From contig JAEPMR010000004.1 of NCBI GenBank assembly GCA_017643845.1, forward strand, positions 47,060-111,059: a stretch of DNA of 64,000 nt, written 5' to 3'. Each line of letters begins with the position of its first letter. The first letter of the stretch is position 1. A program made the translations under genes and the position numbers. Source of the stretch: Marivivens sp. GTDB taxonomy: Bacteria; Pseudomonadota; Alphaproteobacteria; Rhodobacterales; Rhodobacteraceae. The notes under the pieces were generated by a model, which had not been told where the DNA came from, did no database searches, and saw only the letters and a list, made by a program, of their open reading frames with translations. Below are positions 20,375-28,092 of the stretch, piece after piece.

Positions 20375-20968
20375 ATGAGCACGAAACCGTTTTTAAATCT
20401 GTCGCGGCGCAGTTTTCTGGCTGGAAGTGCTGCACTGATCGGCAGTGCTGCGGCCGCCCAAACGGAAAATACGACCGAAATCGAACGTGAAATCTCGCAT
20501 ACGATCAAGCGGAACGTATCCAGCTTTCGGGCGCTCGATTGGCGGCCCTATTTCGATAATCTGAATGGCGGAGCGGTTTTGGTCGATGTGCAATCGCGCG
20601 CGCTGCATTTCTGGTCGGCGGATGAGACAATCTACAAGCTCTACCCGACCAGTGTTCCGCTTACAGAAGACCTCACACGGCTAGGCCGGACGGAGATCAT
20701 TCGTAAGGTTGTCGGCCCCGATTGGCGGCCGACACCCTCAATGATCGAACGGAACCCGGAATGGCCAAGTTATGTCCCGCCGGGGCCCAACAACCCGCTG
20801 GGAACGCATGCGCTCTATCTTTCGTGGCAGTACTACCGTATTCACGGGACACACGACACACGCAAGATCGGGCGTCGCTCGTCAAATGGCTGCATCGGAT
20901 TATACAATGAGCATATTGCCGAATTGTTCGATCTGACGAAAGTTGGTACGCAAGTGTTGCTAATTTGA
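20375..20968 (+). CDS. L,D-transpeptidase (YkuD family) with Tat signal
   Basis: Cell-wall enzyme of 197 residues. The N-terminus has the twin-arginine motif SRRSFLAG at residues 10-17 followed by a hydrophobic stretch ending near AAAAQ, so export by Tat is likely. The catalytic segment HGTHDTRKIGRRSSNGCIGL contains the nucleophile Cys173. L,D-transpeptidases make 3-3 peptidoglycan crosslinks or attach outer-membrane proteins; which applies cannot be read here. It is divergent from the CAP lipoprotein gene. Confidence 0.92.
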   Translation: MSTKPFLNLSRRSFLAGSAALIGSAAAAQTENTTEIEREISHTIKRNVSSFRALDWRPYFDNLNGGAVLVDVQSRALHFWSADETIYKLYPTSVPLTEDLTRLGRTEIIRKVVGPDWRPTPSMIERNPEWPSYVPPGPNNPLGTHALYLSWQYYRIHGTHDTRKIGRRSSNGCIGLYNEHIAELFDLTKVGTQVLLI

Positions 20969-21063
20969 CGACATTTTTCGTTTGGCCCCGTGAGTTTCCC
21001 TCTAATCCCTTTGCATTTTGCTGTAATTACTGGTTAGACAGTCTCACGAGGTAAGTCTTGGGT

Positions 21064-21098
21064 GCCTGCCGCTATCCTCAACGTATGTGGTGGTAGGC
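21064..21098 (+). promoter_or_regulatory. 5' leader hairpin ahead of the 60-residue peptide
   Basis: GCCTGCCGC (21064-21072) can pair with GTGGTAGGC (21090-21098) through nine base pairs, two of them G-U, with a 17-base loop, ending 18 bases before the ATG. It could stabilise the transcript or shield the leader. No function is proven. Confidence 0.4.
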
Positions 21099-21116
21099 CA
21101 GAATTGGAGAATTGAA

Positions 21117-21299
21117 ATGAAAAAACTCGCTCTCGCCGCTCTGTTCATCGGTGTCGCGTCTGCAGCTGTTGCCGGTGGCATGGCCGCTCCCGTAATCGAA
21201 ATGGACCCGGTTGTCATCGAAGAAGCTACCAGCTCCTCCGACGCCGGCCTGATCATCCCGCTGATCCTGATCGCTCTGATCGCAGCAGCAATGATCTAA
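21117..21299 (+). CDS. Small exported or membrane peptide, 60 residues
   Basis: The ATG at 21117 is preceded by TTGGAGAATTG. The product begins MKKLALAALFIGVASAAVAGG, a clean signal peptide with probable cleavage after AVA, then a short acidic-rich spacer (MDPVVIEEATSSSDAG) and a strongly hydrophobic C-terminus (LIIPLILIALIAAAMI) that should sit in a membrane. The gene stands alone with its own strong terminator and a 5' hairpin, as for an abundant short transcript. I do not know its function. Confidence 0.8.
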   Translation: MKKLALAALFIGVASAAVAGGMAAPVIEMDPVVIEEATSSSDAGLIIPLILIALIAAAMI

Positions 21300-21320
21300 G
21301 TTCGTCCATTCGGATGAATG

Positions 21321-21350
21321 AAGGGCAGCGCATCGCGCTGCCCTTTTTCG
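21321..21350 (+). terminator. Strong intrinsic terminator after the small peptide gene
   Basis: A perfect 11-bp stem, AAGGGCAGCGC (21321-21331) with its complement (21335-21345), a 3-base loop and a run of T. It lies 22 bases after the stop. On the other strand there is no T run, so it serves the plus-strand gene and not hemH. Confidence 0.93.
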
Positions 21351-21352
21351 TT

Positions 21353-22417
21353 TTAGATCCAGCCTTTTAGGTTTTGGTGGATCACATTCGATAGCGCTGA
21401 GATGTGGGCATCATCGGAATTGAGGCAGGGGATGTAGGTGAAGTGCTCACCGCCCGCTTCCTCAAAGCTTTCGCGGATCTCTTCGTTGATCTCTTCAAGC
21501 GTTTCGATGCAGTCGGCGGAAAAGGCCGGCGCACAGACGGCAATGTTTTTCGCGCCTGTTTCCGCAAGGCGGGCGACTTCTTCCACGGTGTAGGGGCGGA
21601 GCCATTCCTCGGGGCCGAAGCGGGACTGGAATGTGGTGGTGATCTGGGTATCGCTCCAGCTGAGGCGCTCTTTCAGCAGGCGCGTCGTCTTTTGGCATTG
21701 GCAGTGATAGGGGTCGCCCTCTTTGAGATACCGCTCTGGCACGCCGTGGTATGAGCACACCAACACGTCTGGTTTCTTTTCAAGCTTGGCGTATGCCGTT
21801 TCGATAGATTGGGCGAGAGCTTCGATATAATCGGGTTCTTCGAAGTAGGGCGGAACGACGCGTGCGATGGGCTGCCATTTTTCTTTCATCAATGCGCGGA
21901 AGAACTGATCATTTGCGGTTGCTGAGGTCGCGCCTGCGTAATGTGGATAAAGCGGGAAAAAGAGGATTTTGGTGCAGCCCGCCTCGACCATTTCGCGCAC
22001 TTTGGATGGTGTTGATGGATTCCCGTAGCGCATACAGAAATCGACCATTACGTTGTCGCCATAGGCGCGTGTCATTTCGTTTCGGATTGCTTCGGTCTGC
22101 TCTTTCGTGATGGTAAGCAGCGGGCTCTCGTCTTTTTCTGTGTTCCAGATCGAGCGGTAGGCCGCGCCCGATGTGAAGGGACGCTTGCTCAGGATGATAA
22201 GCTGGAGCAGAGGCTGCCAGAGCCATTTGGGATAATCTACAACGCGCTGATCAGACAGGAATTCGCCAAGATAGCGGCGCATGGACCAGTAATCGGTCGC
22301 ATCCGGCGTTCCGAGGTTGGCCAACAGGATACCGATTTTCGCCGGTTTGATCTTTGGGTGATCGGCGGGTGCGTGGGCCGGGCAAACGGCGGTGGAGTCG
22401 GTGCTGGTTTCAGACAT
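21353..22417 (-). CDS. hemH: Ferrochelatase
   Basis: Inserts Fe2+ into protoporphyrin IX, the last step of haem synthesis. 354 residues, normal size. Visible: ILLANLGTPDA near residue 30, the active-site histidine segment CSYHGVPERYL, and FQSRFGPEEWLRPYT. The N-terminal 28 residues are a poorly conserved extension. It ends just short of the terminator of the facing small-peptide gene. Confidence 0.97.
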   Translation of the reverse strand: MSETSTDSTAVCPAHAPADHPKIKPAKIGILLANLGTPDATDYWSMRRYLGEFLSDQRVVDYPKWLWQPLLQLIILSKRPFTSGAAYRSIWNTEKDESPLLTITKEQTEAIRNEMTRAYGDNVMVDFCMRYGNPSTPSKVREMVEAGCTKILFFPLYPHYAGATSATANDQFFRALMKEKWQPIARVVPPYFEEPDYIEALAQSIETAYAKLEKKPDVLVCSYHGVPERYLKEGDPYHCQCQKTTRLLKERLSWSDTQITTTFQSRFGPEEWLRPYTVEEVARLAETGAKNIAVCAPAFSADCIETLEEINEEIRESFEEAGGEHFTYIPCLNSDDAHISALSNVIHQNLKGWI

Positions 22418-22472
22418 CGTGCTTCCTGAACGGTTTCGCTTTCAAGGGGAGATATATGGAAAATCGCATGGG

Positions 22473-23297
22473 TCAATCGTCTTGGCGTGGCAGCGGCGTT
22501 TCGTTTGTCCCGAGCGCATCTGCCAGGCGTTGTGCCGCGGAGCCGGGGCGGAGCGGCTGTGGCTGGCTTTCGTCGGGTGCCCATCCCGTCAAGACGATAA
22601 CCTCGAACGTTGCGCGAAGGCGGCCGGTCTCTTCGGCGTAGTTTTGGCGGTAGATTTCCTCGGCGCGGCGCAGGAAGGCTTTGCCGAGATAGGCGCGGTG
22701 GCGTTCGGACAGGCAGTTTGTTTCCCCCATGCTGCGAAGGTCGGCTGCCAATGACAAGAGATCGGGATAGCTTGCCTTAAGAGTGAAGCTGTCCGCGACA
22801 GGGAGGGCAAACCCTGCGCGCTGCAATAGGGCGCCGAGGTCGCGTATTTCGCCCATCGGCACGACACGCGGCGACATACCGCCTGTCAATTCGATTTCGG
22901 TGGCGGCCAAGGCGGATCGCAGTTCATTGAGAGTTTGCCCGCCGAAGGCAAATCCGAGGAAAAGGCCATCATTCATCAGGGCGCGGCGACATTGGATCAG
23001 CTGGCCGACAGGATCATTCGCAAGATGAAGGCTGTTTCCGTGGATCACCAGATCATGGGCCTGCGGGGCAAGATCTAGTGTGTCGTGGTCTGGGACTACA
23101 TGCGCGTCCGGCACAGCCCTTCTCCACGCAGCCGGACTCCATGAGACCACGGCGGGCGATGAAAACGTTCTGTTAACCGTTATTCGCCTTTCCTGAGCTT
23201 CAAGGATGATTTCGTCGAGGAGGAAATTCCCTCCACTCGCGCGGCGTCGGCGCAGATCGCGGGTGTGGATATCAAAGAGTTCTGGAGTGCGGGACAT
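22473..23297 (-). CDS. SAM methyltransferase-like protein of the NDUFAF5 / complex I assembly type
   Basis: A 274-residue protein resembling BioC/UbiE-like methyltransferases. The N-terminus (LFDIHTRDLRRRRASGGNFLLDEI) is the pattern of alphaproteobacterial relatives of NDUFAF5, the mitochondrial complex I assembly factor that hydroxylates an arginine of NDUFS7. The SAM-binding glycine loop is poorly conserved; DLVIHGNSLHLANDPVGQL fits the later methyltransferase motif. Its ATG overlaps the ATG of comF on the other strand within one CATG. Confidence 0.75.
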   Translation of the reverse strand: MSRTPELFDIHTRDLRRRRASGGNFLLDEIILEAQERRITVNRTFSSPAVVSWSPAAWRRAVPDAHVVPDHDTLDLAPQAHDLVIHGNSLHLANDPVGQLIQCRRALMNDGLFLGFAFGGQTLNELRSALAATEIELTGGMSPRVVPMGEIRDLGALLQRAGFALPVADSFTLKASYPDLLSLAADLRSMGETNCLSERHRAYLGKAFLRRAEEIYRQNYAEETGRLRATFEVIVLTGWAPDESQPQPLRPGSAAQRLADALGTNETPLPRQDD

Positions 23298-24039
23298 GAG
23301 CCTGACCTATGCGATGTGGACGCTGATGCAAAGGGGCCGTGATGTGCTCTATCCCGATCAGTGTCTGGTTTGCGGTGAGAGCACGGATCGCCCGAATGCG
23401 ATTTGCGGCGTCTGCTGGGGGTCGCTTTCGGTTTGTGACGGTTTGTGTTGTGGCAAATGCGGTGTGCCGCTTCCAGGAGAGGAACAGGAGGACGACGTGC
23501 TCTGTGGTGAATGCCTTGTGCACAATCGTCCATGGATCGCGGGCGCAAGTGCCACGATCTATGATGGTCCGTCGCGGAGGTTGGTGCTTTCGCTGAAACA
23601 TCATGACAGACTGGAAGTTGCTGACTTTGCGGCAGATCTGCTTGCAAGTGCACGAAAGCGATTGCCAGAGGAATCTGCGGTGCTGGTTCCGATTCCATTG
23701 CATTGGCGGCGCTTGTTGGTGCGGAATTTCAATCAGGCGGAGTTGCTCGCCGCACGGATGGCGCAACGGGTCGAGACGGATTTGTTTTGTTCTGATGTGC
23801 TGGCACGGAGGCGATATCATCCGCCGATGAAGGATGTGTCGCGCGCAGAGCGGATCAGCCGTCTCGAAAATGTATTTGAAGTGGTTCGGTCAGACGTAAT
23901 CGAGGGGCGGCTGGTCATTCTGGTCGATGATGTCATGACCACTGGTGCGACCCTGGCAGACGCAACGCGCGCCTGTTATGCGTCTGGTGCAAGGGGGGTA
24001 TGCGTTTTGGCCCTAGCGCGGGCAGCGAAAGATGCCTAA
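23296..24039 (+). CDS. comF: ComF-family phosphoribosyltransferase-like protein
   Basis: A 247-residue ComF/GntX homologue. The N-terminus has paired cysteines (CLVCGES, CGVCW, CCGKCG, CGEC) likely to bind zinc, and the C-terminus has the PRPP-type loop LVILVDDVMTTGATL. In competent bacteria ComF helps with uptake of DNA; in others its role is unclear. The start overlaps that of the divergent methyltransferase gene, so its promoter must lie inside that gene. The glutaredoxin gene follows after 29 bases. Confidence 0.88.
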   Translation: MSLTYAMWTLMQRGRDVLYPDQCLVCGESTDRPNAICGVCWGSLSVCDGLCCGKCGVPLPGEEQEDDVLCGECLVHNRPWIAGASATIYDGPSRRLVLSLKHHDRLEVADFAADLLASARKRLPEESAVLVPIPLHWRRLLVRNFNQAELLAARMAQRVETDLFCSDVLARRRYHPPMKDVSRAERISRLENVFEVVRSDVIEGRLVILVDDVMTTGATLADATRACYASGARGVCVLALARAAKDA

Positions 24040-24068
24040 ATCGGAATGTGTGAAGCGAAGAGGCCATC

Positions 24069-24326
24069 ATGAAAACGATCGAGATATATTCCAGTCCGCT
24101 TTGTGGGTTTTGCCACGCAGCAAAACGTCTGTTGAATGCAAAGGGCGTGGCCTATTCTGAAATTGATGTCCTCAGTCAGCCGGAGCGCCGTAAAGAAATG
24201 ATGAACCGCGCGAACGGACGGCATACAGTGCCGCAAATTTTCGTCGATGGTGCGCATGTTGGCGGCTGCGATGACCTTTACGCACTTGAAAACAGCGGGA
24301 AGCTTGATCCACTCTTGGCCTCGTGA
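24069..24326 (+). CDS. grxC: Glutaredoxin 3
   Basis: An 85-residue dithiol glutaredoxin that uses glutathione to reduce disulfides. The active site is C12-G-F-C15, where E. coli Grx3 has CPYC; TVPQIFVDGAHVGGCDDL supplies the cis-proline and glutathione-binding region. The proline-to-glycine change should shift its redox properties. The stop overlaps the GTG start of the amidase gene (GTGA). Confidence 0.93.
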   Translation: MKTIEIYSSPLCGFCHAAKRLLNAKGVAYSEIDVLSQPERRKEMMNRANGRHTVPQIFVDGAHVGGCDDLYALENSGKLDPLLAS

Positions 24327-25150
24327 AAGTTGCCATTGCCCAGATCAATTCCTCGGACCAGCCCGAGCAAAACCTGAAGGACCTACTCCCTGCGATCCGC
24401 GCTGCCGGTGAGCGGGGTGTGGATTTGTTTTGCACGCCTGAGGTTACGAATTGCGTGTCCATGAGCCGCGACCATCAATCTGCGGTTCTTTCTATCGAAT
24501 CTGATGATTCGTTTCTCAGAGCGGTTCAGGATGCAGCACGTGAGGCCGGGATCGCAGTTGCGTTGGGTTCACTCGCTTTGAAGCGAGAGGGCGAGGCTCG
24601 ATTTGCCAATCGAAGTTTTCTGATCTCGTCCGATGGCGAAGTGATCGCGCGATACGATAAAATCCATATGTTCGATGTGCAGATTTCCGACGGTGAAGGC
24701 TATCGGGAGTCCGAGGGATACCAAGGGGGAGCCAAGGCGGTACTGACGAAAATCGGTGATGCGCGGCTCGGGCTGAGTATATGCTATGATCTCCGGTTTG
24801 CGGCCTTGTATCGGCGGCTGGCACAGGCCGGGGCGGATATTCTGATGGTGCCGTCTGCGTTTACTGTTCCTACGGGAAAAGCGCATTGGGAGCCGCTCTT
24901 GCGGGCGAGAGCGATCGAAACGGGGTGCTTTGTCATTGCGGCTGCGCAAGTGGGCCGACATGAAGGGCGAGATGGGCGCTCACGCGAGACCTATGGCCAC
25001 AGCCTCGTTATCAACCCGTGGGGGGAGGTAATACTGGACGCGGGGAACGAGATCGGGGTTTATGACGTTGATCTTGATCTTAGAGAAGTGGCACAAGCGC
25101 GGCAGCGCATACCGTCGCTGCACAATGATCGCGACTTTTCGGGGCCTTGA
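24323..25150 (+). CDS. Carbon-nitrogen hydrolase, Nit1-like (deaminated glutathione amidase type)
   Basis: A 275-residue nitrilase-superfamily amidase with the catalytic triad Glu40 (CTPEVTN), Lys113 (YDKIHMFDV) and Cys154 (LSICYDLRF). IHMFDV after the lysine and the overall length fit the Nit1 branch, which hydrolyses deaminated glutathione made by promiscuous transaminases. Its GTG start overlaps the glutaredoxin stop, a glutathione-related neighbour that supports this reading. The next gene starts on its last base. Confidence 0.85.
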   Translation: MKVAIAQINSSDQPEQNLKDLLPAIRAAGERGVDLFCTPEVTNCVSMSRDHQSAVLSIESDDSFLRAVQDAAREAGIAVALGSLALKREGEARFANRSFLISSDGEVIARYDKIHMFDVQISDGEGYRESEGYQGGAKAVLTKIGDARLGLSICYDLRFAALYRRLAQAGADILMVPSAFTVPTGKAHWEPLLRARAIETGCFVIAAAQVGRHEGRDGRSRETYGHSLVINPWGEVILDAGNEIGVYDVDLDLREVAQARQRIPSLHNDRDFSGP

Positions 25151-25593
25151 TGGACAATGCTACAAACAATCTGGCCGTCTCTCTGTTCAGTGAAATTCTG
25201 GCGGTGGATCAGCTTGCCCGCACAAATGTCGCGCGCGTGTTGCCAAAGGGCATGGAGCTTTCGCATTTTGCAGTCCTCAACCATTTAGCGCATGTCGGCG
25301 GTGAGCGGACGCCGGCACAGTTGGCGCGCACGTTTCACCTGACCCGTGGGGCGATGACGAACACTCTGGGCAAGCTCGAATGGTCAGGTTGGGTGCATAT
25401 TCGCCCGGATTGGGACGATGCGCGGCGCAAGATGGTCTCAATTAGTCCAGCCGGGATTTCGGCGCGGAATGCCGCGCTGGATGCGATTACGCCGCTCATC
25501 GCGAATGCGGTGGCGCAGATCGGACCCGAGAAGGTCAAATCGGTTTTGCCGGTTCTACGGGATCTGAGGATCAGGTTGTCAGAAGACGGCTAG
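25150..25593 (+). CDS. MarR-family transcriptional regulator
   Basis: A 147-residue winged-helix regulator. The helix-turn-helix is [24 protein letters not shown] and the wing follows with [14 protein letters not shown]. Its ATG shares one base with the stop of the amidase gene, so it belongs to the comF-grxC-amidase run and may control it. Ligand and targets unknown. It ends convergent with ubiG, 4 nt overlap. Confidence 0.88.
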   Translation: MDNATNNLAVSLFSEILAVDQLARTNVARVLPKGMELSHFAVLNHLAHVGGERTPAQLARTFHLTRGAMTNTLGKLEWSGWVHIRPDWDDARRKMVSISPAGISARNAALDAITPLIANAVAQIGPEKVKSVLPVLRDLRIRLSEDG

Positions 25594-26339
25594 GTCGGGC
25601 GTGTGCTCGTGGTGACATAGTTAACCGAAAGATCGCGATCCGAGATTCTCCAAGACCAAGTGATCGGATTGAACTGGAAACCCTTGCGGTCTACGGGCGT
25701 GAGTCCCGCACCTTCGATCAGAGCGAACAGCTCATCGGGAGTTATGAATTTATTCCATTCGTGGGTGCCTTTGGGTAGCCAACGCATGACGTATTCAGCA
25801 CCGAGGATTGCCATTGCGAAGCTCTTGGCATTGCGATTGATCGTCGAACAGATATGGAGCCCGCCCGGTTTCATCAGGGCATGAACCGCAGCGAGGTAGG
25901 CGGCTGGGTCGGCGACATGCTCGATAACTTCCATATTGAGAACCACGTCAAATACCTCGCCGTCGGCGGCCATCGCTTCGGCTGTTGTATGGCGGTAGTC
26001 GATTTCGAGACCGGATTGCTCGGCATGAATACGTGCGACTGGAATGTTGCGTGCGGCGGCATCGGCGCCGACAACTGTGGCGCCCAGACGCACCATAGGC
26101 TCGCAAAGCAACCCACCGCCGCAGCCGATATCAAGAAGGCGGAGACCTTCGAAAGGGCGGTCGGTCGCGAGATCCCGCCCGAATTCAGCGGCGATTTGCT
26201 GTGTGATGTAGTCAAGGCGGCATGGATTGAGCATGTGGAGTGGCTTGAACTTGCCGTCTAAATCCCACCATTCCGCTGCCATTGCTTCGAATTTGGCGAT
26301 CTCGGCCTGATCGACGGTCGAAGAATCGGTGCTGGACAT
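25590..26339 (-). CDS. ubiG: Ubiquinone biosynthesis O-methyltransferase
   Basis: Carries out both O-methylations in ubiquinone synthesis. The ATG at 26339 follows the strong GGAGGAAA; 249 residues. Characteristic segments: [25 protein letters not shown] at the N-terminus (membrane-associated region), SAM loop [15 protein letters not shown] and [13 protein letters not shown]. Longer frames extending to 26654 cross the divergent pip gene and are not real. Confidence 0.96.
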   Translation of the reverse strand: MSSTDSSTVDQAEIAKFEAMAAEWWDLDGKFKPLHMLNPCRLDYITQQIAAEFGRDLATDRPFEGLRLLDIGCGGGLLCEPMVRLGATVVGADAAARNIPVARIHAEQSGLEIDYRHTTAEAMAADGEVFDVVLNMEVIEHVADPAAYLAAVHALMKPGGLHICSTINRNAKSFAMAILGAEYVMRWLPKGTHEWNKFITPDELFALIEGAGLTPVDRKGFQFNPITWSWRISDRDLSVNYVTTSTRPT

Positions 26340-26395
26340 GGATTTCCTCCAATCTCGTGATGGTTTGTCGCGTTTTCTACTTATATAGAACCGGT

Positions 26396-27376
26396 ATGGA
26401 CAAATTCTCTGGGCAAAAGCGCACAGGTGCGACTCTCTATCCACCGATTGATCCCTATGATCAACGGATGCTTGATGTGGGCGACGGGCATTCCGTCTAT
26501 GTTGAGCAGTGCGGAAACCCAAATGGACTGCCGGTTGTCGTGCTGCATGGCGGGCCGGGGGGTGGGTGCAGTCCCGCAATGCGGCGCTATTTCGATCCTG
26601 AGGTTTTTCGGATCGTGCTGTTTGATCAACGCGGTTGCGGCCGGTCCCGTCCACACGCTTCTGTTGATGACAATACCACCTGGCATCTGGTGCGGGATAT
26701 TGAGCTTATCCGGCGCACGCTTTGCATCGAACAGTGGTATGTCTTTGGCGGCAGCTGGGGCGCTACGCTGGCGTTGATCTATGCGCAGGAACACCCTGAG
26801 CGCGTGCTGGGGCTTGTCCTCAGGGGGGTATTCCTGATGACGCAGCCTGAACTTGACTGGTTTTACGCAGGCGGGGCGGGCCATTTCTGGCCGGAGGTCT
26901 GGGAACGGTTCGTTGCGCCGATCCCGGAAAACGAGCGCGGTGATCTTATCGGTGCCTATCACCAACGATTGTTTTGCGGCGACAAGGTAATCGAGACCCG
27001 CTATGCGCGAACCTGGAGCGCGTGGGAGAATGCACTGGCGTCCGTGAATTCGGATGGGAGATCGCCGGAAGGACCAGCAGAATATTCACGTGCTTTCGCG
27101 CGGCTTGAGTGCCACTATTTCCAGAACAAGGGGTTTCTTAATCACGAAACGCAGATTTTGAGCCGATTGGACAGGCTTTCCGGCATACCCGGCTATGTTG
27201 TTCAGGGACGGTTTGACATGATTTGTCCGCCTGTTTCAGCCTACCGGCTGGTAAGCGGTTGGCGCGGGGCGCAGGCGAAGATGGTCCCTCATGCAGGACA
27301 CGCCCTTTCAGAGCCGGGTATAAGTGCGGAGTTGATCCGCATCATGAACCAGATCGGGCGTCAGGCACGATCCTAA
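26396..27376 (+). CDS. pip: Proline iminopeptidase
   Basis: Alpha/beta hydrolase of peptidase family S33 that removes N-terminal proline. 326 residues. Oxyanion-hole segment [19 protein letters not shown], nucleophile Ser in [11 protein letters not shown], acid in GRFDMICPP, histidine in [10 protein letters not shown]. No ribosome-binding site precedes the ATG; instead TATATA lies at 26382-26387, nine bases upstream, so the message may be leaderless. It ends before the rimP leader. Confidence 0.93.
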   Translation: MDKFSGQKRTGATLYPPIDPYDQRMLDVGDGHSVYVEQCGNPNGLPVVVLHGGPGGGCSPAMRRYFDPEVFRIVLFDQRGCGRSRPHASVDDNTTWHLVRDIELIRRTLCIEQWYVFGGSWGATLALIYAQEHPERVLGLVLRGVFLMTQPELDWFYAGGAGHFWPEVWERFVAPIPENERGDLIGAYHQRLFCGDKVIETRYARTWSAWENALASVNSDGRSPEGPAEYSRAFARLECHYFQNKGFLNHETQILSRLDRLSGIPGYVVQGRFDMICPPVSAYRLVSGWRGAQAKMVPHAGHALSEPGISAELIRIMNQIGRQARS

Positions 27377-27384
27377 ATATTCGC

Positions 27385-27413
27385 TTGAAGAATCCGCAGG
27401 CAGGCCCTATATC
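27385..27413 (+). promoter_or_regulatory. Putative promoter of the rimP-nusA-infB operon
   Basis: TTGAAG at 27385-27390 and TATATC at 27408-27413 are separated by 17 bp. Transcription would begin near 27420, upstream of the terminator at 27462-27486, giving a leader of about 80 bases. Confidence 0.55.
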
Positions 27414-27461
27414 GCGCTCAACAGCGGCGCTTCGCTCCTGCGAGGCTCCACCGGAAATATC

Positions 27462-27486
27462 AACGGGCCGCGCGGCCCGTTTTTTT
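27462..27486 (+). terminator. Intrinsic terminator in the rimP leader (possible attenuator)
   Basis: AACGGGCC-GCGC-GGCCCGTT (27462-27481) forms an 8-bp GC-rich stem followed by a run of T to 27486. It ends only 16 bases before the rimP ATG and lies downstream of the best promoter, so it may control entry into the operon; it could also simply terminate pip transcripts. Confidence 0.85.
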
Positions 27487-27502
27487 ATTTGTATGGACTA
27501 GA

Positions 27503-28087
27503 ATGACCGAACTCGTCGCCAAAGCAGCCATCGACCAGCGCATTGTTGAGATCATTGCGCCTGTGATCGAGGATATGGGCTATGAGGTCGTGCGTGTTCG
27601 ATTGATGAGCGGGAAAGAGCAAACCCTGCAAATCATGGCACAGAAGCCTGACGGCACGATCGAGGTTGATGAATGTGCCGAGATTTCCACAGCCGTGAGT
27701 GCGGTACTGGATGTCGAAGATCCGATTATCGAGGCCTATACACTGGAAGTGTCCAGCCCCGGAATTGATCGCCCATTGACGCGGTTGAAGGACTTTGACC
27801 AGTGGAACGGCTACGTCGCGAAGATCGAGACCTCCGAGCTGATTGACGGCCGGCGGCGGTTTAAGGGCACGCTAGCCGGAACCGAGGATGATGAGGTTCT
27901 GATCGAAATCGAGGAGCATGGCGAGCCGGTGACCATTGGACTGAAGTTCGAATGGCTATCCGACGCGAAGCTTGTGCTGACAGATGAGCTGATCCGTGAC
28001 GTTTTGCGCGGACGTAAGAACGCGGGCCAGATTGATGAGGCCCAATTTGATGAAGTCGAGACCATTATCGACGGTGACGAGGAGTAA
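27503..28087 (+). CDS. rimP: Ribosome maturation factor RimP
   Basis: Needed for assembly of the 30S subunit. 194 residues, normal. Contains [15 protein letters not shown] near the N-terminus and the typical [18 protein letters not shown], then an Sm-like C-terminal domain. The ATG has only a weak GGA upstream, immediately after the leader terminator. nusA follows after 5 bases. Confidence 0.96.
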   Translation: MTELVAKAAIDQRIVEIIAPVIEDMGYEVVRVRLMSGKEQTLQIMAQKPDGTIEVDECAEISTAVSAVLDVEDPIIEAYTLEVSSPGIDRPLTRLKDFDQWNGYVAKIETSELIDGRRRFKGTLAGTEDDEVLIEIEEHGEPVTIGLKFEWLSDAKLVLTDELIRDVLRGRKNAGQIDEAQFDEVETIIDGDEE

Positions 28088-28092
28088 GACCG

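Noticed and set aside
26340..26654. Upstream extension of the ubiG frame
   Set aside because: Overlaps the divergent pip gene; the ATG at 26339 has a strong GGAGGAAA.
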